Shown in pieces: positions 1 through 8,400 of a stretch of DNA of 64,000 nt. Under the pieces are notes generated by a model, which had not been told where the DNA came from, made no database searches, and saw nothing but the letters and a program-made list of their open reading frames with translations. Position numbers and translations under genes: made by a program. The stretch spans positions 62,001 to 126,000 of the forward strand of contig NZ_JAPDDT010000009.1 of assembly GCF_025950235.1 (NCBI RefSeq), given 5' to 3'. Origin of the DNA: Luteolibacter arcticus. GTDB lineage: Bacteria > Verrucomicrobiota > Verrucomicrobiia > Verrucomicrobiales > Akkermansiaceae. How positions within the stretch are numbered: the first letter of the stretch is position 1; every line of letters starts with the position of its first letter.

Positions 1-3000
1 ACCATGCCTTGACCTCCGCCGGGCGGGATTGCGGACGCTCGCGCAGCAGTCCGGCGAGTTCGACATTCGCATCGATGTCTGCCGGGGCATTGCCCTCGAA
101 GACCACCGGTGCGGCCGGCTTTCTCCCCTGCTCCGCGGCCAAGTCTGTAATGCGATCCAACAGACGATTCCGCTCGTCCTCCGAAAGCCACACGGTCTGG
201 AAAGGACTGTTCGCCGCGAGCGCGCCAGCGTTGTCGTTGTAGATCCCCTCGCCCGGCCGGGTCAGCAGACGCGGCGCGGGATTGTCGTCATCCATGATCA
301 GGTAGGCATCAGCCTCGTTGCACTGGAGCGCGATGCGCACGACCATCTGCCCGATCGTCGCACGGGCCAACGTGTAGGCACCGCCCAGCGTCTGCGAACC
401 GAGGATCACGTGGATGCCGAAGGCTCGGCCCTGTCTCACGATCCGGTCTAACAAGAGCGATGCCGATTGCGCGACCGCATCGTCCTCGGTGAAGATTTCC
501 TGGAACTCGTCGATCATCAGCAAGGTCCGCGGCAAGGGCTGCCCGGTCGCCTTGCGGTAGCCCGCCACATCCTGCGAGCCGGCCTTGCGGAACAGCTCAC
601 CGCGGCGCCGCAGCTCGTCATCCACGCGATGCAGCACGCTGAGACCGAATTCGCGGTCGCTCTCGATCGCCACCACCTTGGCATGCGGCAGGCGCTTGGT
701 GCCGTAGCACTTGAATTCGACGCCCTTCTTGAAGTCCACAAGGTAGAACTCCACCTCATCCGGGCTGCATTGCAGCGCGAGGTTGGTGATCATCACGTGG
801 AAGAGCGTCGATTTGCCCGAGCCCGTCTTACCGGCGATCAGCGCGTGCTGGCGCGTGCCTTTGCCCAGCGCGAGCATCTGGAACTTCTTCGCGCCGCTCC
901 GGCCGATCGGCACCCGCAGCTCATCGCCGGTGCTATTAGACCACCAGTCGCTTTCCGGAGGCGAGATGTGCGAAAACGGAACCTCCACGCGATTCGAGTC
1001 GATGCTCGCCTGACCGAGGCGATGGACCAGCGTCGTCTCAAGTTCGCCTTTTGGCGGCGCGGAAAGCACCGCGTGATCCGCCCCTGTGGGCATGCTGGCG
1101 AGCCGATAGGCATCGCCGTCCGGGACCAGCCGCAGGCAGGCTTTCTCCAGGGCATCGGCCAAGGGCGCCTCGACCGGCTGCCGCGGATCGCGGTGAATCA
1201 ACAGATAGACACCGCAGCGCGCACCACTGGTGGCGATGCTCAGCAGGCGTTTCGACGCCGTCTCGCTGAAACCTGCGGGAAAGCCCGAGATCACCACGAA
1301 GCGGTGCTTCTCCGCCACGGTGCCCGCCTGCTCGTTGTATTCATCGAGCGTCGCATACTCATTGCGGAGGTACATCTGGATGACCTTCTCGATATGCTCG
1401 TTGATCTCCGCGAGCCGCTCCTCGATCTGCGTCGTCTGAGTCCAGATGCGTCCGTGAATGAGCGTCTCCTCATAGTCGCCGAGGTGCATCAAGCCGGCGA
1501 AATCCTTTCCGAGTCCCACCGGGTCGATCAGCGTGAAGATCGCTCGCCCTGCCGGATGTGTGGTCAGCACGCGCAGGACGATCTCATTGATCGTCGCCGC
1601 CGCTCCGGAAGCATCGCCTTCTAACAAGACCGAGCCGCGATCCGGAAAGCCGAGTGCCAGCGGCACGTCGAAGTCCGCGGGCCCATCGAGCGTGAAACTG
1701 GCGTCCTCCGGCATCCCGCCGGCCAAATCCTTGAGCGCAACGTGCAGCTTGCCGAAGGGCACCACGCGTTCGGAGGATTCCGGCGGCGTCCATGTCGAGA
1801 CCCACTCCGCGCTCCATTCAGGAAAGCGGCCGTCCACTTGCTCACCCAAGCCTAACAATTCGGTGTGAACCGGCCTGACCTGCTCCTCCCACTCCTGGAG
1901 CAACTGGTCCACGCCCGCCTGCCGCGTCGCGTCCGCCGCAGCGACCGCCGCGGCATATTCGGATTCCCGGGCGGCATTTTCCGCTCCGGTGTGGGCATTG
2001 AGATCGGAGACCGCCTGTTGCATCCGGGCGGCCACATAGGAAAGGTTACGACGGTGCAGCGCTTCGGCTTTCGCGGGCAAGCGGGCGACCTGCGTCTCGA
2101 TCTTGCGGCGTCCCCGTTGCATCAGATCCTGGCCGATCTCTTCACTGCCACGCAGCGTCTCGCTAAGTCCTTCGCTTTGCTGGGCGACTTCCCTCTTCAG
2201 GCTCTCACCGAGTTCCGTGACTTTGGCCTCAGAGACGGCAGCGGCACCAGCGCCGAAGTTTCGCGAGGATTGCAGAGCAACCGCCATCCGGCGCACCGCG
2301 GGGAAAAGCAGGATCGTCGAAAGCAAATGCAGCCCGCACGGGATGAGCAGGGCGAGCAGCAGCTTCGGCTCCAGCTCGGCAAAGGCCGCGGCCCGATCCG
2401 GCTCGCGGTAGATCAGGTAGCCGAAGACGCCGCCGATCACCAGCAGCACGGCGGTGAGTGGCAGCCAGCGGAACAGCGCCGCCAGCGGATTCCGCTTCAA
2501 CCCGGCGAGCTGATCACCCGCGGCCTCACGATACTGCTGGCTCTCGCTCCGCAGGGTTTCGCGGTCCTTGCTGGTGTCGGGCTGCTCGCCTTTGACGAAC
2601 TTGCCCTTCCGCAGCATTAGGCTGAACCACGGCTGAAAGCCCCGCAACACCCTGACCGCGGCACGTGCGCTCGCAGCCGTCCCCTCGAGGTCCGCCGCGA
2701 TTCCCTGGGCGAACTCGCGGTGATCCTGCCGGGCACGTTCCCAGAGTTCCTTCGCTTCCTCCTTGCTGCGCATCGTTTGCGCCTGGCGCTGGCCCACCTG
2801 GCGATCCTTCTCGGAGCGCACCCGCCTTGCCAGACCCGCATGAGCGGATTGGGCGGCGCGGGTCATCCGGCTACGACGGGCCTCGTACTTCAGCACCTCG
2901 GCTTCCTGCTCGGAATCCGACTGCACCATCAGTCGCTGCTGCCGGGCGGCGCGGTCAGCCTCACCCGCTTCGCGACGGGCGCTCGAGTGACGCCTGGCTG

Positions 3001-3121
3001 CCAGCACGCTCGCAGCGTGGGTGCGGGAAAGCGCGGCCTCGCGTCCGGCGATGGACGAAACGGCAGCTTGCAGCCGCAGCAGGAGCTCGCGGACGCGCTC
3101 GGGGTGCAGGGGGTCAATCAC
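1..3121 (-). CDS. FtsK/SpoIIIE-type membrane ATPase, EssC/EccC-like (3' end beyond window)
   Basis: This is a predicted ATP-driven translocase, possibly the motor of a type VII-like secretion system at the inner membrane. About 1040 codons are visible and the C-terminus is cut by the window edge. Residues 1-215 are Arg/Ala/Gln-rich coiled coil. Two membrane helices lie near 216-239 and 254-276, and more coiled coil runs to about 420. A degenerate ATPase-like domain follows (about 490-720), in which the P-loop position reads EGDASGAAAT. A canonical FtsK domain comes next, with Walker A AGKTGSGKST near 762-771 and Walker B LLMIDEFQEI near 866-875. TM-TM, dead ATPase, live ATPase is the order known in EssC/EccC. 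The start is a GTG at 3121 that overlaps the stop of the upstream gene (GTGATTGA), so the genes are translationally coupled. The ATPase fold is certain; the secretion role is inferred from the WXG-like neighbours. Confidence 0.85.
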   Translation of the reverse strand, partial: MIDPLHPERVRELLLRLQAAVSSIAGREAALSRTHAASVLAARRHSSARREAGEADRAARQQRLMVQSDSEQEAEVLKYEARRSRMTRAAQSAHAGLARRVRSEKDRQVGQRQAQTMRSKEEAKELWERARQDHREFAQGIAADLEGTAASARAAVRVLRGFQPWFSLMLRKGKFVKGEQPDTSKDRETLRSESQQYREAAGDQLAGLKRNPLAALFRWLPLTAVLLVIGGVFGYLIYREPDRAAAFAELEPKLLLALLIPCGLHLLSTILLFPAVRRMAVALQSSRNFGAGAAAVSEAKVTELGESLKREVAQQSEGLSETLRGSEEIGQDLMQRGRRKIETQVARLPAKAEALHRRNLSYVAARMQQAVSDLNAHTGAENAARESEYAAAVAAADATRQAGVDQLLQEWEEQVRPVHTELLGLGEQVDGRFPEWSAEWVSTWTPPESSERVVPFGKLHVALKDLAGGMPEDASFTLDGPADFDVPLALGFPDRGSVLLEGDASGAAATINEIVLRVLTTHPAGRAIFTLIDPVGLGKDFAGLMHLGDYEETLIHGRIWTQTTQIEERLAEINEHIEKVIQMYLRNEYATLDEYNEQAGTVAEKHRFVVISGFPAGFSETASKRLLSIATSGARCGVYLLIHRDPRQPVEAPLADALEKACLRLVPDGDAYRLASMPTGADHAVLSAPPKGELETTLVHRLGQASIDSNRVEVPFSHISPPESDWWSNSTGDELRVPIGRSGAKKFQMLALGKGTRQHALIAGKTGSGKSTLFHVMITNLALQCSPDEVEFYLVDFKKGVEFKCYGTKRLPHAKVVAIESDREFGLSVLHRVDDELRRRGELFRKAGSQDVAGYRKATGQPLPRTLLMIDEFQEIFTEDDAVAQSASLLLDRIVRQGRAFGIHVILGSQTLGGAYTLARATIGQMVVRIALQCNEADAYLIMDDDNPAPRLLTRPGEGIYNDNAGALAANSPFQTVWLSEDERNRLLDRITDLAAEQGRKPAAPVVFEGNAPADIDANVELAGLLRERPQSRPAEVKAW

Positions 3122-3326
3122 AGTCGGCATGGAGTTTGGAAAGCAGGGCATCGAGTTCCTCGATCACCCGCGTGGCGGTGGCGACGGCCTGCGGCAGGCC
3201 GGCGAGGAACTCTTTTTCGAAGTCAATGGCCTTGGCATCGCGCCACGACGCGCGGGTCTCTTCCCAGCGCATGAATAGCTCGCGGTTAGCCTCATTGAGG
3301 AGCGACTTGCTGGCACCCAGGCTCAT
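3114..3326 (-). CDS. Small helical Trp-motif (WXG100-like) protein, 70 aa
   Basis: I do not recognise a named family. The product is wholly helical in composition, acidic, and has no signal peptide or membrane helix. It contains SWRD at 27-30, then F36, E39 and F40. The same spacing (W, acidic residue at +2, F at +8, E-F at +11/+12) occurs in the 90-aa product two genes upstream. WXG100 proteins have a Trp turn between two helices followed by conserved aromatics, so this could be a divergent Esx-like partner. It starts four bases inside the preceding gene (ATGA overlap at 3323-3326) and its stop overlaps the ATPase start, so it belongs to the same operon. Function is inferred only. Confidence 0.7.
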   Translation of the reverse strand: MSLGASKSLLNEANRELFMRWEETRASWRDAKAIDFEKEFLAGLPQAVATATRVIEELDALLSKLHADCD

Positions 3327-3850
3327 GGTGGTGGTTCAGTGGTGGTTTCGCCGCCGCCCGTCACCTCGCGCGGCGGGGCGTGGACTTCGGCGTAGTCTTG
3401 CAGCAGGCGGACCGAATTGGAAAGCGACACCACCGCCTTGGGCATCTGCCGGGAAAGCGTGTCGTGCAGGCTTTCGAGCTGCTTGGCGAGCGTCTCGACC
3501 CGCCCGTCGTAAGTCTGTCGCCAGCGCTTGAGCACGGCGAGCTTCTCCTCGGCTTCCACGAGAGATCGCCGGGCCTTGTTGACCGCCATCTGCTGGGCAG
3601 TCTTGTCGTTGCGCATGGACGACATCCGCGCGCTGTACAGTTCCTGCTCCGCCTGCTCCAGGATCCGGCTACGACGGCGGAATTCGCCTTCCCATTTCTG
3701 GCGCTGCTCGGTCTCCAGCCAGCCGCGGGTGCGCTTGACCTCCCCGGTCACGTCGTCGAGCGCGCGCCGTCCCCGTTCCGTATAGCGGATCAGCGCCGCC
3801 CGGAATCCTTCCAAAGCGCCGATCGATCCCACCCGTGCCTGGCTATCCAT
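3323..3850 (-). CDS. Coiled-coil protein with Trp motif, 175 aa, in ESX-like cassette
   Basis: This is a cytoplasmic-looking coiled-coil protein without signal peptide or membrane segments. Heptad-like Leu/Ala/Glu/Arg pattern spans about residues 60-150, and the C-terminus is a Gly/Thr/Pro tail. An N-terminal motif W44-L-E46, W53, E56-F57 resembles the W-x-D...F..EF pattern of the two flanking small proteins, with one residue inserted. It lies three bases from the 90-aa gene and overlaps the 70-aa gene by four bases, so the four genes form one tight operon ending in the FtsK ATPase. A substrate, chaperone or structural stalk are all possible; no family assignment can be made from sequence alone. 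Confidence 0.75.
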   Translation of the reverse strand: MDSQARVGSIGALEGFRAALIRYTERGRRALDDVTGEVKRTRGWLETEQRQKWEGEFRRRSRILEQAEQELYSARMSSMRNDKTAQQMAVNKARRSLVEAEEKLAVLKRWRQTYDGRVETLAKQLESLHDTLSRQMPKAVVSLSNSVRLLQDYAEVHAPPREVTGGGETTTEPPP

Positions 3851-3853
3851 GAA

Positions 3854-4126
3854 TCAGCGCTGGTCGAGGTACTGCTGGATGCGGTCCGCCTTGCGCAGCA
3901 GGTAGGGCCCGTGCTGGTCGGAGAGTTCGATGAAGCGCTTCATCGTCTTCATCATCTGGAGAAACTCCGCGGAAAACTTCTCGTGCTCCTGGTCCTGCCA
4001 ACTGTCGCCCAGCGCGGCGAAACGGGACATCAGCGAGGTGGTGCGCTCCTTCACATCATTATTGAAGCGCTTCAATTCCGCGGCGAAGCGGCGGACTTCC
4101 TCAGGATCGATGATCGCTTGCGACAT
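3854..4126 (-). CDS. WXG100-like (ESAT-6-type) protein, 90 aa
   Basis: The length (90 aa), all-helical composition, absence of a signal peptide and a central SWQD turn (W43, D45) followed by F51 and E54-F55 match the layout of WXG100/Esx proteins. These are helical hairpins exported by FtsK-like EssC/EccC ATPases. The usual W-x-G is W-x-D here, so profile scores would be weak. It is the first gene of a four-gene minus-strand operon that ends with an FtsK/SpoIIIE ATPase, which strongly supports the assignment. About 100 bp separate it from the end of the next upstream gene, leaving room for a promoter. Secretion of the protein is inferred, not shown. Confidence 0.7.
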   Translation of the reverse strand: MSQAIIDPEEVRRFAAELKRFNNDVKERTTSLMSRFAALGDSWQDQEHEKFSAEFLQMMKTMKRFIELSDQHGPYLLRKADRIQQYLDQR

Positions 4127-4229
4127 GACGGCAATTTCCGGTGGGGTTTGCGAGAGGTCGAGGAATTACCCGCAGCGTCGTGCGGGAAATTTCACCTGCA
4201 CGGGGAAACCCCGCAGTCCGGCGCAGGTT

Positions 4230-5309
4230 TCACCCCTTCGGCGCGGCCAGGCTTTCGCCCGGAAACCAGTCCGCCGCGAAGTAGCGGTTCCCGGTCGCCG
4301 ACTCGTCCAGCATCCACTCCACCACCTCCTTCGCCATCGTTTCCAACGGCTGGCGAAAGTGCGCGGGAGCCGGCCGGTACCACGTCATGACCGGATCCTC
4401 CGAGAGCACGATCATCGACAGGTCATCCGGCACTTTCAGCCCCAGATCGCGAAAGACACAGGCCGCAGCGAGGAACTCCCGCCAATCAAAGAAGATCCAC
4501 CCCGTGGGCGAATGGCTGCGCAGGGCTTGCAGCACCATGGCCTCGATCACGGATCCACCCTGGTAGGAAGATTCCGGAACCAAGTCCTTGGTTTGCCCCT
4601 TCACGCCCAACGCCCGCAGCGGCTGCGCCACCGCCTGCCGCACCGCTTTCACCGTGCTCGCCGGGCGGTTGCACATCGGCAGGAAGAGCCGCCGGTGGCC
4701 AAGTGCGAGCAGTTCCGCAACGGCGTGACTCACCATGTCCACGGAGCGCACCGCGAACATCGTCACTTCCTTTCCTTCCGTGGCCCCGCCCACGAAAAGC
4801 GTCCGTAGTTTCCGCTGTGTCGCCCATTTCGCCAGGGCCGGGCGCCCCCCCCACGCGATCATCGCATCCGGCCGCTCCGCCTCCATCATGCGATCCCACT
4901 GGTTGCTGCGATTTTCCGAGTAACCGAACGCCAGCACCCGATGGCGGACCTGCCAACCTGCGCCGGCAAGCATCTGCTGGAGAAACGACGTCATATCCGT
5001 GATTCCGTGGGTCGCCTTGTCCACGCCCACCGCCGTGACGAACCACAGGATCCGGTCAGGCCGGTCCAGCAGCTCCCGTGGGCCGGTTTCCGCGACGACT
5101 TCCATCCGTCGCCGCGGGCCGCCAGCCGTCACCAATCCTTCAGCCACCAAGGTCTTCAGGGCATCGGCCACCGTGGGCGGGCTCACCCCGAGCGCCTGCG
5201 CCAAAACCCGCAGGCCCGGCAGCGTCTTGCCGAATTGCCCGCCAAGGATTGCCGCCCGTAGCTCCCGCTCCGCCTCCGCAGCCAACGTGTGCTTCCTGAC
5301 CGCTTTCAT
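4230..5309 (-). CDS. GntR-type HTH / LacI-type effector domain transcriptional regulator
   Basis: The N-terminal 75 residues form a GntR winged helix (AEAERELRAAILGGQF, then LAQALGVSPPTVADALKTL). They are followed by a periplasmic-binding-protein-like effector domain as in LacI regulators (for example GHRRLFLPMCNRPAS and LKVPDDLSMIVL). Hybrids of this sort are common in Verrucomicrobiota near glycan-use genes and usually sense a sugar. The start chosen is the ATG at 5309, just before the HTH; the upstream in-frame extension to 5609 lies over the divergent gene and is unlikely to be translated. It is divergent from the giant repeat protein at 5458, and two TGTCWGACA palindromes in the gap are its likely operators. 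The ligand is unknown. Confidence 0.85.
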   Translation of the reverse strand: MKAVRKHTLAAEAERELRAAILGGQFGKTLPGLRVLAQALGVSPPTVADALKTLVAEGLVTAGGPRRRMEVVAETGPRELLDRPDRILWFVTAVGVDKATHGITDMTSFLQQMLAGAGWQVRHRVLAFGYSENRSNQWDRMMEAERPDAMIAWGGRPALAKWATQRKLRTLFVGGATEGKEVTMFAVRSVDMVSHAVAELLALGHRRLFLPMCNRPASTVKAVRQAVAQPLRALGVKGQTKDLVPESSYQGGSVIEAMVLQALRSHSPTGWIFFDWREFLAAACVFRDLGLKVPDDLSMIVLSEDPVMTWYRPAPAHFRQPLETMAKEVVEWMLDESATGNRYFAADWFPGESLAAPKG

Positions 5310-5333
5310 CACGTTCTCAAAATCTGTCGAACT

Positions 5334-5342
5334 TGTCTGACA
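5334..5342. promoter_or_regulatory. Putative operator palindrome TGTCTGACA
   Basis: This is an odd-length perfect palindrome (TGTC T GACA) 24 bp upstream of the regulator start. An exact copy on the opposite strand lies at 5385-5393, with centres 51 bp apart, or about five helical turns. That spacing suits two dimers on one DNA face. It is a likely autoregulatory site for the GntR/LacI hybrid. Confidence 0.5.
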
Positions 5343-5384
5343 GAAGTTAAACCGCTTCAAGCGAGAAGCCGACCTTGAAAAAGA

Positions 5385-5393
5385 TGTCAGACA
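5385..5393. promoter_or_regulatory. Putative operator palindrome TGTCAGACA
   Basis: Second copy of TGTC-W-GACA in the 148-bp divergent gap, about 65 bp upstream of the repeat-protein start. A shorter palindrome, GCACG...CGTGC, follows at about 5422-5436 and may also matter for regulation. Confidence 0.5.
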
Positions 5394-5457
5394 GCTTACG
5401 GCTCGCCGCGTTGACCTCGAAGCACGTTTTCCGTGCGAAAAACCACGTATTGATGCC

Positions 5458-8400
5458 ATGACCTCGACCAAATTCTCGATCCTTCTTCCCCTCGCCCTAC
5501 CCGCAGCCCTGCTGGGCCAAGCCGGCGCTGTTGATATCAATGCCGTTACCAACGGCGACTGGATGGCCGCCGCCACTTGGTCCGATAATGCGGTCCCCGT
5601 AGCAGGCAATGCCTACTTCGTCCCTAACGCCATCGCGATCGATGGCGATGCCCGCACCACCAACCAAGGGAGTTCCACCCGCGCCTTTGATGGTGGCTCG
5701 CTGACGATCCAGAACGGCGGCACGCTTTTTCTGGATTCCATCCATAACTCCAGCTTCCCGACGTGGACCTACACCATCCCCAGCCTGACCCTGCAGGATG
5801 GCTCCAGTGTCCAAGTCCGCGGCGGTGCCGGGACCAACTTCACCCTCACCAATGGCTTCGCGGTGGCCCCCTCCTCCACCGTCACGATCAACCATTCCGT
5901 TGGCAACTATGACCAGCGCCTCACCCTCGGCGCGATCACCGGCCCGGCCACCGCCACCATCCAGATCATCGCCAGCCAGTTTTCCACGAACAGCGGAGGC
6001 AACAGCAAGGACAACTATGCCAACGTCGCCAGCAGCGCCTACGCCGGCAATTGGTTCCTCGACTCCACCGCCACGATGGCCGAGCGCAATGTCCGCCTTC
6101 GCGCCGACGCTCTCAATGCCCTCGGCACCGGCACGGTGACGGTGGGCCGCCAGGCGATCCTTGAAAGCAATGCCACCGGGGCCTTCGACAGCCTCTCCGG
6201 GATCACACTCCAGAACGACAAGTCCCAGCTCAAATTCAACAACCGCGACTGGAGCGCGCCCGCTGCCGGACTCACCGTGACGAACGGCACTGCCGCCGTC
6301 GGCACCGCCCACCTTTCCCTTGGCACGATCAATCAAGCCGGGGGAGCCATCAACCTCACCGTGGGTGGCACCAAGGACGGCAAGCTGATCACCACTGGCA
6401 ACGCGGACTTTACTGGCGGGGCGATCAACCTCACCCACGCCAGCAATCCCGCGGGAAAATCCTTCGACGTCGTTACCTACGGTGGCACCCTCGTCACGGC
6501 TCCCTTCATTGATACCGGAGATACCGGAAGAGTCGTCGCCACCGTGAACAACGGCAGCGGCACCAACGGCAAGGTCACCGTTTCCTTCGCCGGAGTTCCG
6601 GTCAGCCTCACCTGGCTCGGCAATGAAACGGGCTTTGAAAACGACTGGGACAGCAACGTCGCCCTCAACTGGAACAACGGCGGCAGCCCCGACAAGTTCC
6701 GCAACTACGACCATGTCACCTTCGGCAACACCACCGGCTCGACCACTCCCAACGTGATCGGAACGCTGCTGCCCGGCTCGATGATCTTCAACCACAGCAC
6801 CAACGACTACACGCTCGGCGGCATCGGCTCGCTCGGCGGCACCGGCACGCTTTCCAAGTCCGGCACCGGCATGCTGACCATCAACACCGCCAACACCTTT
6901 AGCGGCGGCTCCACCATCAATGACGGCAGGGTCCGCCTCGGCAGCAACACCGCACTCGGCACCGGCCCCCTCACGATCAATGGTGGCTCGATCTCCAGCA
7001 ACGGCACCACCGCGCGCTCTCTCGCAGTCCCGGTGGCGATCAATGCTTCCGTGACACTGGGCGACGTGACCGACAACGGCGGCCTGTCCTTCACAGGAGT
7101 CATCACCGACGGAGCCGGCTCGTTCGCGATCGCCAAACAGGGCGCGGGAGCTCTCACGCTCACCGGAGCAAATACCTACGACGGCGGCACCACCATGAGC
7201 GCCGGCAAGATCCGCGTCGGCAACAATGCCGCGCTCGGTACCGGCCCCCTGACCATGAACGGCGGGGGCTTGAGCAGTGACAGCGGCACCGCCCGCACGC
7301 TGGCCAATGCCGTGACCATCGGCAACAGCTTCAGCCTCGGCAATCTCACCGACACCGGTGCGGTCAACCTTTCCGGGCCGATCACCCTCGCCGGAAACGC
7401 CACCATCAACGCCGAAAGCGCGGCGGAAATGACCTTCAGCAACGTGATCAGCGGCACCGGCAACCTCGCCTACAATCGCGACGCCGCCAACCCGACCGCC
7501 CGGCTGAATCTGAACAACACCGGGAATACCTTCACCGGCAACCTCACGATCACCTCCGGTCGCCTGCGCTTCGCAGCCGGTGCCAGCAGCGATGGCTCGT
7601 TTGGCAACACCACCAACAAGATCATCTTCGACGGCACCCCGGTCGACACCTTCAACAACAACGAAGGCACCGCCAGCCTCCAGCAGTCCACCGGTGCTGC
7701 GGGCACCATCGGCGCGACCCGCGAGGTCATTATCAATGAAGGGAAGGAAGGAACCTTCACCACCTGGGGCAGCCAGACCTTCACCGTGAATGCACCGGTC
7801 ACCGGTGCCGGACGCCTCCGCAAGGACGACGTCGGCACCCTGCTGCTCACCGGAAACAACACCTACTCCGGCGGCACCCGGAATACCAATGGCATCATCC
7901 GCGTCACCAACAACAGCGGTCTCGGCACCGGCGACGTGACCATCGGTGCAGTCAATAACACCCTGACCGCCCGGGTCGACCTCGAAGGCGTCACCGTCCC
8001 GAACAACTTCATCCTGAGCTCTGCCGGCCTGACCGGCTTCCTCGGCCCGGTCGTCGCAGCGGGTGGCTCGGCGTCCACGATCAATGGCAACGTCACCATC
8101 TCCTCCGGCGTCGGTAACGGCGGTCACATCGCCACCACCGGCACCGGTTCCAGCCTGCGGATCAACGGGCAGATCATCGTGCTGAACGGGGTCGTCCCGA
8201 ATATCCGCGCTGGCACCGTCATCCTCGCCGGTGGCGGCACTTACCCGCGCCTGGACCAAGGTCAGGACACGATCCGTCTCGGGGCGAACAATGGCATCAG
8301 CAGCGTCGCCCAGCTCCGGCTGGCGATCTCCGCGGCTGGCACCCTCGACCTGAATGGCTTCAATCAGACGCTGTCCCAGCTTAACCGTGCCACCACTTTC

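Noticed and set aside
467-2620. Long plus-strand frames (385 and 251 codons) over the FtsK gene
   Set aside because: The minus frame contains Walker A and B and membrane helices; the plus frames are Arg/His/Leu-rich antisense shadows.
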